Part shown: positions 6,335-12,939 of the stretch, piece after piece
Layout of the letters: every line of letters begins with the position of its first letter
How positions within the stretch are numbered: the stretch's first letter is position 1
Assembly (NCBI GenBank): GCA_022709585.1
Contig: JAKLIN010000016.1
Span: forward strand, 1 to 16,523
Source of the DNA: Nanobdellota archaeon
GTDB taxonomy: Archaea; Nanobdellota; Nanobdellia; Pacearchaeales; GW2011-AR1
Direction: 5' to 3'
Length of the DNA stretch: 16,523 nucleotides
The notes under the pieces: model-generated
Database searches by the model: none
Told to the model about the DNA's origin: nothing
Seen by the model: only the letters and a program-made list of their open reading frames with translations
Program-made: the position numbers and the translations under genes

Positions 6335-7063
6335 TTATTGTTCCTCGGTTTCTTCAGCTTTAACTGGTTTTTCTTTCTTTGAAGATTTTGTTGATTTCTT
6401 TTTTGCAGACTTGGAATTTTCTAATTCTTGTTCTGCTTGGATAACATTCATTCTCAATTTTTGAATCATTGCTTCATTGATAACAATCTTATCTTTTAAC
6501 ACCACCTCTGGTGCCATAATGCTTACTTTAACTCCGACTGTTCCAGGCTTTGTTTCAGCTCGTGCTTCAGCTCTGTCGACAACATTTGCGCTGTCTCCTG
6601 TTTTTTTCAAATAACCTTGAGTGAATCTCCAAGTTTTTGCTCTAGCGCTTGGCAATTTTCCGCTAAGTCTGATTTCAACTCCAAGTGCTCCAGCTTCGAT
6701 TATCTTTTGCAATGCTCTGTAAGCAAGAACCTTGAATTTAAGTGGACCAAATCTTTCAAGTCCAGATGCAATATCATCTGCAGTTAATTGAGCATCGAAT
6801 TCTGGATTTTTGATTTCATCAATTTCAATATGGGGATTTTCCAATCCGAATTTGGATTTCAATGTTTTTGTTAATTGGTCAATTCTTTCTCCGCCTCTTC
6901 CAATAATTAATCCTGCTTTATGAGTAGAGATAATTATTTTTTCACCGATAGGAGTGTATTCAATTCTAATTTTGCTTACTTTTCCTCTTCCGATTGAGCC
7001 TTTCACATATTCTTTTACTGCGAATTCATCTTTCTTGAATTTAACAACTGCTTTTTCTTCCAT
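6335..7063 (-). CDS. rps3: Small-subunit ribosomal protein uS3 (S3)
   Basis: uS3 lines the mRNA entry channel in the head of the small subunit. The 242-residue protein has a KH type-2 domain with the loop G55-R-G-G58 in THKAGLIIGRGGERIDQL. The uS3 C-terminal domain follows, with EIRLSGKLPSARAKTWRFTQ, GYLKKTGDSAN and KPGTVGVKVSIMAPEV. The last 30 or so residues are a low-complexity basic and acidic tail (SAKKKSTKSSKKEKPVKAEE), comparable to the tails on uL22 and uL23 in this cluster. The start is 2 bases after the uL22 stop. Confidence 0.96.
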   Translation of the reverse strand: MEEKAVVKFKKDEFAVKEYVKGSIGRGKVSKIRIEYTPIGEKIIISTHKAGLIIGRGGERIDQLTKTLKSKFGLENPHIEIDEIKNPEFDAQLTADDIASGLERFGPLKFKVLAYRALQKIIEAGALGVEIRLSGKLPSARAKTWRFTQGYLKKTGDSANVVDRAEARAETKPGTVGVKVSIMAPEVVLKDKIVINEAMIQKLRMNVIQAEQELENSKSAKKKSTKSSKKEKPVKAEETEEQ

Positions 7064-7065
7064 TT

Positions 7066-7671
7066 TTAGTTTTTATTTTCTTTTTTATTTAATTCTGGTT
7101 TGTTTTTAGCATCAGTTTTAGTTTCATTTTTCTTTTTGTTTGATTTGATGTTTGTTTTATCTTGAGCAACTAATTCGATGTGTGTTCTTTTTCTTCTGAA
7201 TCTTCCAAATCTTCCGTAAGGTCTTGCGCCGATGTTTGCAACAGCCTCGCTGATAATTGGATTTTCAAGTCCATTTGCGGTTGCGCTAACATTCAAGCTT
7301 TTTAATAAGTAAATGAAATGCTTTGAAGCTTCTTTTGGGAATCTTCCAGACATCATTCCTTTTCCTTTTTGGTGTGCAATTTCTCCTTTCATTGGAAGAG
7401 CTCTTTTCTTTGCAAGAACATCTTCAAGTTCTTTTATTGCAACGTCAATACTTTTTCCTCTAATGAATCTGCAAACTGCAGCAGAGGTTTTTGTGGATAA
7501 ATGTGCATTGTATGAATGTGCAACTGCGTTTGTTTTCTTCACAACTGGCTTTGTTTTTTCTTTAGCAGTTGGTGCAACTGGCTTTTTCTCGTCGATTTTC
7601 TTTTCATCAACTTTCATTTCTGTTTTTATTTCTTCAACAGTTTCTGTTTTGGTTGTTTTTTCTTTTGCCAT
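7066..7671 (-). CDS. rpl22: Large-subunit ribosomal protein uL22 (L22) with charged tails at both ends
   Basis: uL22 binds 23S rRNA and lines the nascent-peptide tunnel. The conserved core runs from about residue 50 to 170: STKTSAAVCRFIRGKSIDVA, a basic tunnel loop with MKGEIAHQKGKGMMSGRFPK, and the end ARPYGRFGRFRRKRTHIELV. At 201 residues it is longer than a typical archaeal uL22 (about 155). About 50 residues at the N-terminus (MAKEKTTKTETVEEIK and two KPV repeats) and about 25 at the C-terminus are lysine-, glutamate- and asparagine-rich. The N-terminal tail resembles that of uL23 in both protein and DNA. The start is 2 bases after the uS19 stop. Confidence 0.95.
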   Translation of the reverse strand: MAKEKTTKTETVEEIKTEMKVDEKKIDEKKPVAPTAKEKTKPVVKKTNAVAHSYNAHLSTKTSAAVCRFIRGKSIDVAIKELEDVLAKKRALPMKGEIAHQKGKGMMSGRFPKEASKHFIYLLKSLNVSATANGLENPIISEAVANIGARPYGRFGRFRRKRTHIELVAQDKTNIKSNKKKNETKTDAKNKPELNKKENKN

Positions 7672-7673
7672 TT

Positions 7674-8069
7674 TTATTTCTTGGATTTGAATTTACTTCC
7701 TTTAGTTGCTCCAACACCCGCACTACTGTGTTTTACTCTTTCTCTAGTTGCTGCGAATTCTCCGAATCTATGTCCAAGCATGTCTTCAGTTATATCAAAT
7801 GGAATGTATTTTTTTCCATTGTAAACTTGGACTTTCATTCCAACAAGTTCTGGAACAATTATGATATTTCTTAAATGAGTTTTAACAGGCTTATTTCTTG
7901 AAATCTTTTTCTTTGCTCTTGCTATGAATTGTTCAATTTCTTGGAATTGTCTAAGGAGAGTTCTTCTTTCTCTGGACTTAATGTAAGGAGCAAACTCTCT
8001 AATATTAAGTTTCTTTAAGTCTTCTAGACTTTTTCCCTTGAATGCAAATTCTTTTCTTTTGATTTCCAT
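7674..8069 (-). CDS. rps19: Small-subunit ribosomal protein uS19 (S19)
   Basis: uS19 is in the head of the small subunit near the A-site finger. The 131-residue product has an N-terminal archaeal part (EFAFKGKSLEDLKKLNIREF) and RRTLLRQFQEIEQFIARAKK. The universal core follows, with KTHLRNIIIVPELVGMKVQV, YNGKKYIPFDITEDMLGHRF and GEFAATRERVKHSSAG. The C-terminus is basic. It lies one base after the uL2 stop. The length is normal. Confidence 0.97.
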   Translation of the reverse strand: MEIKRKEFAFKGKSLEDLKKLNIREFAPYIKSRERRTLLRQFQEIEQFIARAKKKISRNKPVKTHLRNIIIVPELVGMKVQVYNGKKYIPFDITEDMLGHRFGEFAATRERVKHSSAGVGATKGSKFKSKK

Positions 8070-8070
8070 T

Positions 8071-8778
8071 TTATTTTCTATGTCCTGTTCTTCTTGGTCT
8101 TATTAAACCTACCTTCTTTCCAGGAGGAGCATTTCTTTGAGCAATCTTGCTCTTTGGATTCTTTCCTCTACCTGAACCGAATGGGTGGTCAATAGCGTTG
8201 AATTTAAGTGCGGAAGTTCTAGGCCAGATTCTTCCACCTTTGGATTTTTTAATATGAAAGTTTTTACCTGCTTTTACAAGAGGTTTGTCGAGTCTTCCAG
8301 CACCGGCAATTGTTCCAACTGTTGCTCTACATTCTGGATTAAATATTCTTTCTTTTTTTGAAGGAAGTAAAATTGAGATGTTGTTTCCGATGATTCTGCT
8401 AACAACTCCAGAGTTTCCGCCTGTTCTTACAAATCTTCCGCCATCTCCAGGTCTGGATTCAATGTTGTAAACTTTTGTTTTAACAGGGATATTCTTCACT
8501 TTAAGGATATCTCCGTCTTTGATTTCTTCAGCTTTTCTTTCAAAGCTAATCTTAGAGCCTTCAATCATTCCTTTTGCAGCAGGAGTGTAAAATGTTCCTT
8601 TAGCGAATTTGACTTTTGCCAATGGTGCAGAGTGTGCTCTTGAGTTCATCAATTTAATAACTTGTCCTTCGCCTTCCAAGTACCTTGGATATTGAATTCT
8701 ATACCTGAATGCTTGTTTCTTTACTCTGTAAGATAAACTTCCGTGTCCACGTGCCTGTTGAATAATTGTCTTACCCAT
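8071..8778 (-). CDS. rpl2: Large-subunit ribosomal protein uL2 (L2)
   Basis: uL2 is required for subunit association and lies close to the peptidyl transferase centre. The 235 residues start MGKTIIQQARGHGSLSYRVK and contain an OB-fold and an SH3-like domain. Visible motifs are IESRPGDGGRFVRTGGNSGV, RATVGTIAGAGRLDKPLVKA and WPRTSALKFNAIDHPFGSGR. H198 in the AIDHP motif corresponds to the histidine known as H229 in Escherichia coli L2. The length is normal for archaea. The start lies one base after the uL23 stop. Confidence 0.97.
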   Translation of the reverse strand: MGKTIIQQARGHGSLSYRVKKQAFRYRIQYPRYLEGEGQVIKLMNSRAHSAPLAKVKFAKGTFYTPAAKGMIEGSKISFERKAEEIKDGDILKVKNIPVKTKVYNIESRPGDGGRFVRTGGNSGVVSRIIGNNISILLPSKKERIFNPECRATVGTIAGAGRLDKPLVKAGKNFHIKKSKGGRIWPRTSALKFNAIDHPFGSGRGKNPKSKIAQRNAPPGKKVGLIRPRRTGHRK

Positions 8779-8779
8779 T

Positions 8780-9193
8780 TTACATCATTCCTAATTTAGT
8801 TGCCAAGTCAATTGCTGGGAACTTTGAATTTAATTTAACATAAGCATGTTTCTTGTTTTTTGCATTAAGTGTTCTAATTTCATCAACTTTAACATTAAAC
8901 AAATCTTCAATTTCTTTTTGAATTTCGTGCTTTGTAGCATTTCTGTCAGCTTCGAATGTGATTATGTTTTGAGATTCAATCATCATAACTGCTTTTTCAC
9001 TTACAAGAGGATTAATTGTTAAAACTCTTTTTGCTTTTTCTTCATGAATTTGCGCAACAGTTTCTTTTTTTGTTTCAACTTTTGCTGTTTTCTTTGCAAC
9101 TGGCTTTGGCTTTTCTTTAGCAACTCCTTTCTTTTCCTTTGCCACTTTCACAGCTTCGGTCTTTGTTGTTTTTTCAGTTTTTTCTTTTGCCAT
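8780..9193 (-). CDS. rpl23: Large-subunit ribosomal protein uL23 (L23) with long N-terminal tail
   Basis: uL23 forms the main docking site for SRP and other factors at the tunnel exit. The family core covers about residues 55 to 137: LTINPLVSEKAVMMIESQNI, then FEADRNATKHEIQKEIEDLF, FNVKVDEIRTLNAKNKKHAY and a short end. That core is near the normal archaeal size of about 85 residues. In front are about 54 residues rich in lysine, glutamate, threonine and valine (MAKEKTEKTTKTEAVKVAKE), with no other in-frame ATG before the core. The tail resembles that of uL22. The start is one base after the uL4 stop. Confidence 0.94.
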   Translation of the reverse strand: MAKEKTEKTTKTEAVKVAKEKKGVAKEKPKPVAKKTAKVETKKETVAQIHEEKAKRVLTINPLVSEKAVMMIESQNIITFEADRNATKHEIQKEIEDLFNVKVDEIRTLNAKNKKHAYVKLNSKFPAIDLATKLGMM

Positions 9194-9194
9194 T

Positions 9195-9992
9195 TTATTT
9201 GAATTTTTCTTGCAAGTCTTTAATTGATTTTTCAGTATACATTGTTAATCTTCCTGAGCCGCCTTTAGCTAAGTCAATTACGCTCAAGTCTTTAACTCTT
9301 ACAACATCAAATGCGCTTGTTTTCAAAGCTTCATCATTCGCAACAACTAAAAGTAATCCTGCTGTTTTTTTGTATTTTCTTCCTCTTAATTTTCCTTTTC
9401 CGCTTCTTACTGCTTTCTTTTGGATTGCGATTCCAAACAAGGTTTCTCCAAGGATTTTCTTTAAGCTTGAGAGTAATTCTTTGGTTTTAACAGAAACAAT
9501 ATCAGACTTAACAACTAATGGAATATTTGTTAATGCTTTTTCATCGAGAGTTTCATACTTTATTGCAATTTTTTTTGGGTTTACTGTTGCGCTCAATGCA
9601 GAGAAAATAGCAATTCTGATTTCTTTTTTGTTTATTTTTAGAGTATTAATCATTGCGAGAATTTTTGGAGGATGAGCTCTCATACCGCCTCTTGCAAATG
9701 GAACTTCAGCAGCTTCCCAATTGAATTGGCTTCCTCTTCTAGAGAAGACTTTTCTTGGAACTCTTGAGCCTCCTCTACCGTAACCGCTTCTCCATACGTG
9801 TCTTCTATGAACAACTTTTCCTTTTGCAGTGGATTGCTTTCCTGCAACAAGTGAAGGAGAATAAGGCTGTTTGGTTTTCTTGGTTTCCAAAACTTTTGAA
9901 ATAATGTCCTCTCTTACTTCGCTGGAAAAGAAACTTGGTAATTCAATTTCCTTGGTTTTCTTTCCGCTTAAATCTAAAATATTTGCTTTCAT
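9195..9992 (-). CDS. rpl4: Large-subunit ribosomal protein uL4 (L4)
   Basis: uL4 binds 23S rRNA and its internal loop reaches into the peptide tunnel. The 265-residue product shows the archaeal and eukaryotic form: QPYSPSLVAGKQSTAKGKVV, then the arginine- and glycine-rich loop HRRHVWRSGYGRGGSRVPRK. After it come FNWEAAEVPFARGGMRAHPP and the C-terminal RKYKKTAGLLLVVANDEALK. The length is normal. It starts 8 bases after the uL3 stop, the second-longest spacing in the cluster. Confidence 0.97.
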   Translation of the reverse strand: MKANILDLSGKKTKEIELPSFFSSEVREDIISKVLETKKTKQPYSPSLVAGKQSTAKGKVVHRRHVWRSGYGRGGSRVPRKVFSRRGSQFNWEAAEVPFARGGMRAHPPKILAMINTLKINKKEIRIAIFSALSATVNPKKIAIKYETLDEKALTNIPLVVKSDIVSVKTKELLSSLKKILGETLFGIAIQKKAVRSGKGKLRGRKYKKTAGLLLVVANDEALKTSAFDVVRVKDLSVIDLAKGGSGRLTMYTEKSIKDLQEKFK

Positions 9993-10000
9993 TTTTAGTA

Positions 10001-10954
10001 TTATCTCATTATTTTAAGGAATTCATATTCCTTTTTTAGTTGTAATTTAGTTTCTCGAATTGCACGAGTTGCAATAACTTGTCTTTTTGGTGGCCCTTGA
10101 ACAGAACCATTAACAAGAATATAATCTCCTTTAACATCTCCAAATCTTTTGAATCCCTTAAGTTCAGCTTTGTCTTTAGCATTTCCCAAGTCAAAGATTT
10201 TGCTGTTGTAAACAATTCTTGTGAATGTTCCCATCTGTCCTGCTTCAGGAACTCTGAATGTAATTCTTCTTGGATGGAATGAACCGTGTGCTCCTGGCCC
10301 TCTTACTCCCTTTTCAGATTTGTGGGATCTTAAAGTAACCCCGAATCTCTTAACAGGTCCTTGGAATCCCTTACCTGTTGTTAATCCTCTCAAATCAATA
10401 AGCTGCCCTTTTTTGAAAACCTCAGAAATAACAATCTCTTTGTTTAAATGGTCTTTAATGAAATTCATCTTTTGTTCAATTGTTCCATAAAGCCCGATTT
10501 CGCTTAAGTCAGGAGTTTTCTTTATGTCAAGTTTCTTTACAATAGAATAAGCAATAATTTGCACATCATCATACTCCTGTTTTACAGCAGTGATATCACC
10601 AGATTCTTTTTTTGGAAGTTTAACCTTTCTTTTAAGTTCTTTATCTAAGTTCTTAACTAAGACATCTTTTACAACATTTCCATTTTTATAGAATCTAACA
10701 GAAAAGATTTTCATTGGAGGGCATTCCAAAACAGTCATTGGAACAGCAATCTTTTTTCCTTTAGTCATTGAATTAGCAGTATTATCTTTAACAGAACCAG
10801 AAATCATTCCTGCCTTATAGCAGATGAATCCTTTAATTGTTCCAGCATTATCTTTAGAAATCGCATCCCAGTTCACTCTAGGTAAAAACTTTCTAACCCT
10901 TTTTCTGGGCCAGAATTGCAAACTTCCCTTTCTTGGACCTTTTCTCGTCGGCAT
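10001..10954 (-). CDS. rpl3: Large-subunit ribosomal protein uL3 (L3), first gene of the ribosomal cluster
   Basis: uL3 is an early-assembling protein that reaches the peptidyl transferase centre. The 317 residues start MPTRKGPRKGSLQFWPRKRV, the usual archaeal start, and include GFICYKAGMISGSVKDNT. The loop region follows with GLTTGKGFQGPVKRFGV, GVRGPGAHGSFHPRRI and PEAGQMGTFTR, and then GFKRFGDVKGDYILVNGSVQ. The size is normal. It heads the superoperon as in other archaea; 139 bases separate it from the next gene upstream, and two TATA-like boxes lie in that gap. No Shine-Dalgarno motif is seen before the ATG. Confidence 0.97.
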   Translation of the reverse strand: MPTRKGPRKGSLQFWPRKRVRKFLPRVNWDAISKDNAGTIKGFICYKAGMISGSVKDNTANSMTKGKKIAVPMTVLECPPMKIFSVRFYKNGNVVKDVLVKNLDKELKRKVKLPKKESGDITAVKQEYDDVQIIAYSIVKKLDIKKTPDLSEIGLYGTIEQKMNFIKDHLNKEIVISEVFKKGQLIDLRGLTTGKGFQGPVKRFGVTLRSHKSEKGVRGPGAHGSFHPRRITFRVPEAGQMGTFTRIVYNSKIFDLGNAKDKAELKGFKRFGDVKGDYILVNGSVQGPPKRQVIATRAIRETKLQLKKEYEFLKIMR

Positions 10955-10978
10955 TTCTTATTATTTTTGCGGAATGCA

Positions 10979-10984
10979 TTTTAA
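10979..10984 (-). promoter_or_regulatory. Proximal TATA-like box of the ribosomal protein cluster
   Basis: On the minus strand the sequence reads GTTAAAATGC, with the TTAAAA centred 27 bases before the uL3 ATG. That is the spacing of a leaderless archaeal promoter. The match is weak and the distal box at 11022 to 11027 is an alternative. Confidence 0.4.
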
Positions 10985-11021
10985 CTTCCTGGAATGGATG
11001 AAAAGAAAAGATAATTTGGGT

Positions 11022-11027
11022 TTTTAA
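11022..11027 (-). promoter_or_regulatory. Distal TATA-like box of the ribosomal protein cluster
   Basis: The minus strand reads GCTTAAAAACCC. Transcription starting about 26 bases downstream would give a leader of about 44 bases before uL3. This is seen by eye only. Confidence 0.4.
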
Positions 11028-11062
11028 GCATTGCGATAAGCATTTTCAGTGAAATTTTTTGC

Positions 11063-11077
11063 AAAATTCTGAATTTT
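11063..11077. repeat. 15-base perfect palindrome upstream of the uL3 promoter region
   Basis: AAAATTC and GAATTTT are exact inverted repeats around a single central T. The spacer is too short for an RNA hairpin, so a protein-binding site is conceivable. It lies about 35 to 55 bases upstream of the distal TATA-like box and just past the end of the 241-residue gene. In such AT-rich DNA chance is a real alternative. Confidence 0.35.
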
Positions 11078-11093
11078 TGGCGTTTATCTTGGA

Positions 11094-11819
11094 TTAAGCC
11101 TCGAACTCCGCTTCTTTCTTCAGCTTTTTTCCATCGATTTCAGCTTCTCTGATTATCTTGCCTTTTCGCTTTGCGCCTTCTCGCATTTTTGCGAAATCAT
11201 TGGTTTTCTTTAATTCTTCAGGAATTTTAATTTCATTTATCAAAAATGTATGAGCAATGTTTGCAGCTTTGAAATCAGAAACTTCAAAAACAAAACTTTT
11301 TCCAATCAGCGCATCTGTAGTAATAATCTTGCAGAAATTTGGCTTTTGAGCTTCAGCATCTTCTTTTGGAGCACTTGGTTTTCCAGAAGTTGGCGCTTTT
11401 GGTTTTATTTTAAGTTCAGTGTTATCTTTTGAAGTTTTGAAGCTTAATCCAAAAAAAGCTTTAGGGAATTTATTGACCAGAGCTGCAATCTCCTTTCCAG
11501 TCATTTCTTTTTCAATTAAATATCTCTTAACTCCCTGAAACTGCTTTTTTTCTTTAAAGTCAACCTCTCCTGTTAAATCATTAGTGGAAACAATTGCTCC
11601 AGTAACCAGCACTTTCTCATTTCCCGCTTTTTCAGCAACAAGAAGCACTAATTCATTTCCAAACTCAAAAGAAGTGGAAATAGTGTACTTTTCTCCAGAT
11701 TTCTTTGCGCTAACTAAAGCTTTGTTTTTGAACTCGCCTTTGCTGAATCTTTGGAATTGCAAATGATTCCAATTGCCAGCTTCGGTTTTTTTATTAAAAA
11801 TTCTGTCGATAAAATTCAT
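11094..11819 (-). CDS. Protein of unknown function, 241 residues
   Basis: I do not recognise this protein. It has no signal peptide and no membrane segment. Residues 1 to 25 are basic and aromatic (MNFIDRIFNKKTEAGNWNHL). Residues 26 to 137 alternate short beta-like stretches (YTISTSFEFGNELVLLVAEK) with a helix near 104 to 118 (EMTGKEIAALVNKFP). A proline- and lysine-rich linker spans about 138 to 160 (PKAPTSGKPSAPKEDAEAQK). A second domain begins at FCKIITTDALIGKSFVFEVS and ends in a highly charged lysine and glutamate helix. The layout suggests two small domains joined by a flexible linker. It lies upstream of uL3 on the same strand, with no clear T-tract terminator between, so some read-through into the ribosomal cluster is possible. 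It is divergent from the AI-2E gene. Confidence 0.8.
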   Translation of the reverse strand: MNFIDRIFNKKTEAGNWNHLQFQRFSKGEFKNKALVSAKKSGEKYTISTSFEFGNELVLLVAEKAGNEKVLVTGAIVSTNDLTGEVDFKEKKQFQGVKRYLIEKEMTGKEIAALVNKFPKAFFGLSFKTSKDNTELKIKPKAPTSGKPSAPKEDAEAQKPNFCKIITTDALIGKSFVFEVSDFKAANIAHTFLINEIKIPEELKKTNDFAKMREGAKRKGKIIREAEIDGKKLKKEAEFEA

Positions 11820-11838
11820 CTTAAAGATAAATTATCCT

Positions 11839-11845
11839 CTTTAAG
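11839..11845 (-). promoter_or_regulatory. TATA-like box of the 241-residue gene
   Basis: The minus strand reads TTCTTAAAGAGG, with the TTAAA centred about 23 bases before the ATG at 11819. This is close to leaderless spacing. The box is weak, but nothing better is seen between the divergent genes. Confidence 0.35.
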
Positions 11846-11862
11846 AATATTCATAACAAACC

Positions 11863-11870
11863 TTTATAAA
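11863..11870 (+). promoter_or_regulatory. TATA box of the AI-2E / AMP phosphorylase pair
   Basis: TTTATAAA is a strong archaeal TATA box. Its centre is about 25 bases before the ATG at 11892, predicting a transcript that begins at or next to the start codon. It is the best promoter of the window and decides the start of the AI-2E gene. Confidence 0.65.
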
Positions 11871-11891
11871 TTTAATCGATTAAATAATACT

Positions 11892-12935
11892 ATGGGATTA
11901 GACGAGGGTTATATCGGGCGAGTTGTGACATTAGGATTAATGGCTCTCTTGTTGGTACTCTCTTTTTTGATAGTCAGACCTTTTTTGTATTCTCTTGTGA
12001 CAGGGCTTCTTTTAGTGTTCATTTTCGATCCTCTTAGCGATTGGTTAAAAAAATTCATTAAAAATAAAAATATCTCTGCAGGAATTTTATCCCTAATTTT
12101 AATCATTTTGATTATTGTGCCAATTATTCTCTTAATTCCTTTAATTTTCAAAGAAGTAACCAAGATTGTTCTTTTTTCTCAGAGTGTTGATGTTATTGCA
12201 TTATTAGCAGAGGCATTTCCTTCCTTGTTTAAATCTGCAGAAGTTTTTGGAGGAGTCAGATCTGTGTTCGATTCTTTTGTGCGAGAAACAACCACTAACA
12301 TGCTCGACTCAGTTTCAAATTTATTATTAGACTTTCCTTTGATTCTAGCACAGCTCTTCGTGGTCTTATTGACTTTCTTTTTTGTGATTAGAGATAAAGA
12401 AAAAATAATCGAAGGAGTAAAAGAAGTATTGCCCTTTCCAAGAATAATTAGGGAAAAGATATTCAAATCCACAAAAGATGTAACTGTTTCAGTTATTTAT
12501 GGACAGATAATCATCGGGCTAATTGAAGGGGCAATTTCTACAATAGGTTTCTTTTTATTCAAAGTTCCTAACCCCGTGTTGTTTTCTATTTTAATAACTC
12601 TCGCAGGAATCTTGCCTGCAATAGGGCCTACAATTGTTTGGATTCCTTTAGCAATCTATTTATTTGCAACAGGAAATGTAGTTTCAGGTGTTGGAATCGT
12701 CGTATTTGGATTAATCACAGGGTTGGTGACAAATATTTTGAGCCCCTTAATTGTTTCAAAAAGAACCAAAATGAATCCTCTGGTAATCTTGCTTGCAATG
12801 GTGGGAGGATTATTGCTATTCGGAATTCTGGGACTGATACTTGGCCCATTGATTATAGGATATTTCCTTATCTTTTTAGATATCTATAAAAACAAGAAAT
12901 TTTTAAGTGTTTTAATAAAAGAGGAACAAGATTAA
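11892..12935 (+). CDS. AI-2E family transporter (UPF0118 / PerM-YdiK type membrane protein)
   Basis: The 347-residue product has the hydrophobic layout of the AI-2E family, about eight membrane segments. Two lie near residues 10 to 46, one near 61 to 86, and one near 145 to 167. Further ones lie near 197 to 219 and 225 to 257, then 262 to 285, with a last long pair from 293 to 329. The family C-terminal half is recognisable: ITLAGILPAIGPTIVWIPLA, then TNILSPLIVSKRTKMNPLVI and GILGLILGPLI. Members have been linked to autoinducer-2 export or Na+/H+ exchange, so the substrate here is unknown. I use the ATG at 11892; an earlier in-frame ATG would overlap the divergent gene and lie upstream of the TATA box. 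The gene ends 4 bases before the AMP phosphorylase gene. Confidence 0.92.
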   Translation: MGLDEGYIGRVVTLGLMALLLVLSFLIVRPFLYSLVTGLLLVFIFDPLSDWLKKFIKNKNISAGILSLILIILIIVPIILLIPLIFKEVTKIVLFSQSVDVIALLAEAFPSLFKSAEVFGGVRSVFDSFVRETTTNMLDSVSNLLLDFPLILAQLFVVLLTFFFVIRDKEKIIEGVKEVLPFPRIIREKIFKSTKDVTVSVIYGQIIIGLIEGAISTIGFFLFKVPNPVLFSILITLAGILPAIGPTIVWIPLAIYLFATGNVVSGVGIVVFGLITGLVTNILSPLIVSKRTKMNPLVILLAMVGGLLLFGILGLILGPLIIGYFLIFLDIYKNKKFLSVLIKEEQD

Positions 12936-12939
12936 AGTT

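Noticed and set aside
11751..11891. Earlier in-frame ATG for the AI-2E protein adding 47 residues
   Set aside because: It overlaps the divergent gene at 11094 to 11819, lies upstream of the strong TATA box, and the added residues are not part of the family.
12638..12889. Out-of-frame plus-strand frame within the AI-2E gene
   Set aside because: It lies wholly inside a clear membrane-protein coding region and has no family resemblance.
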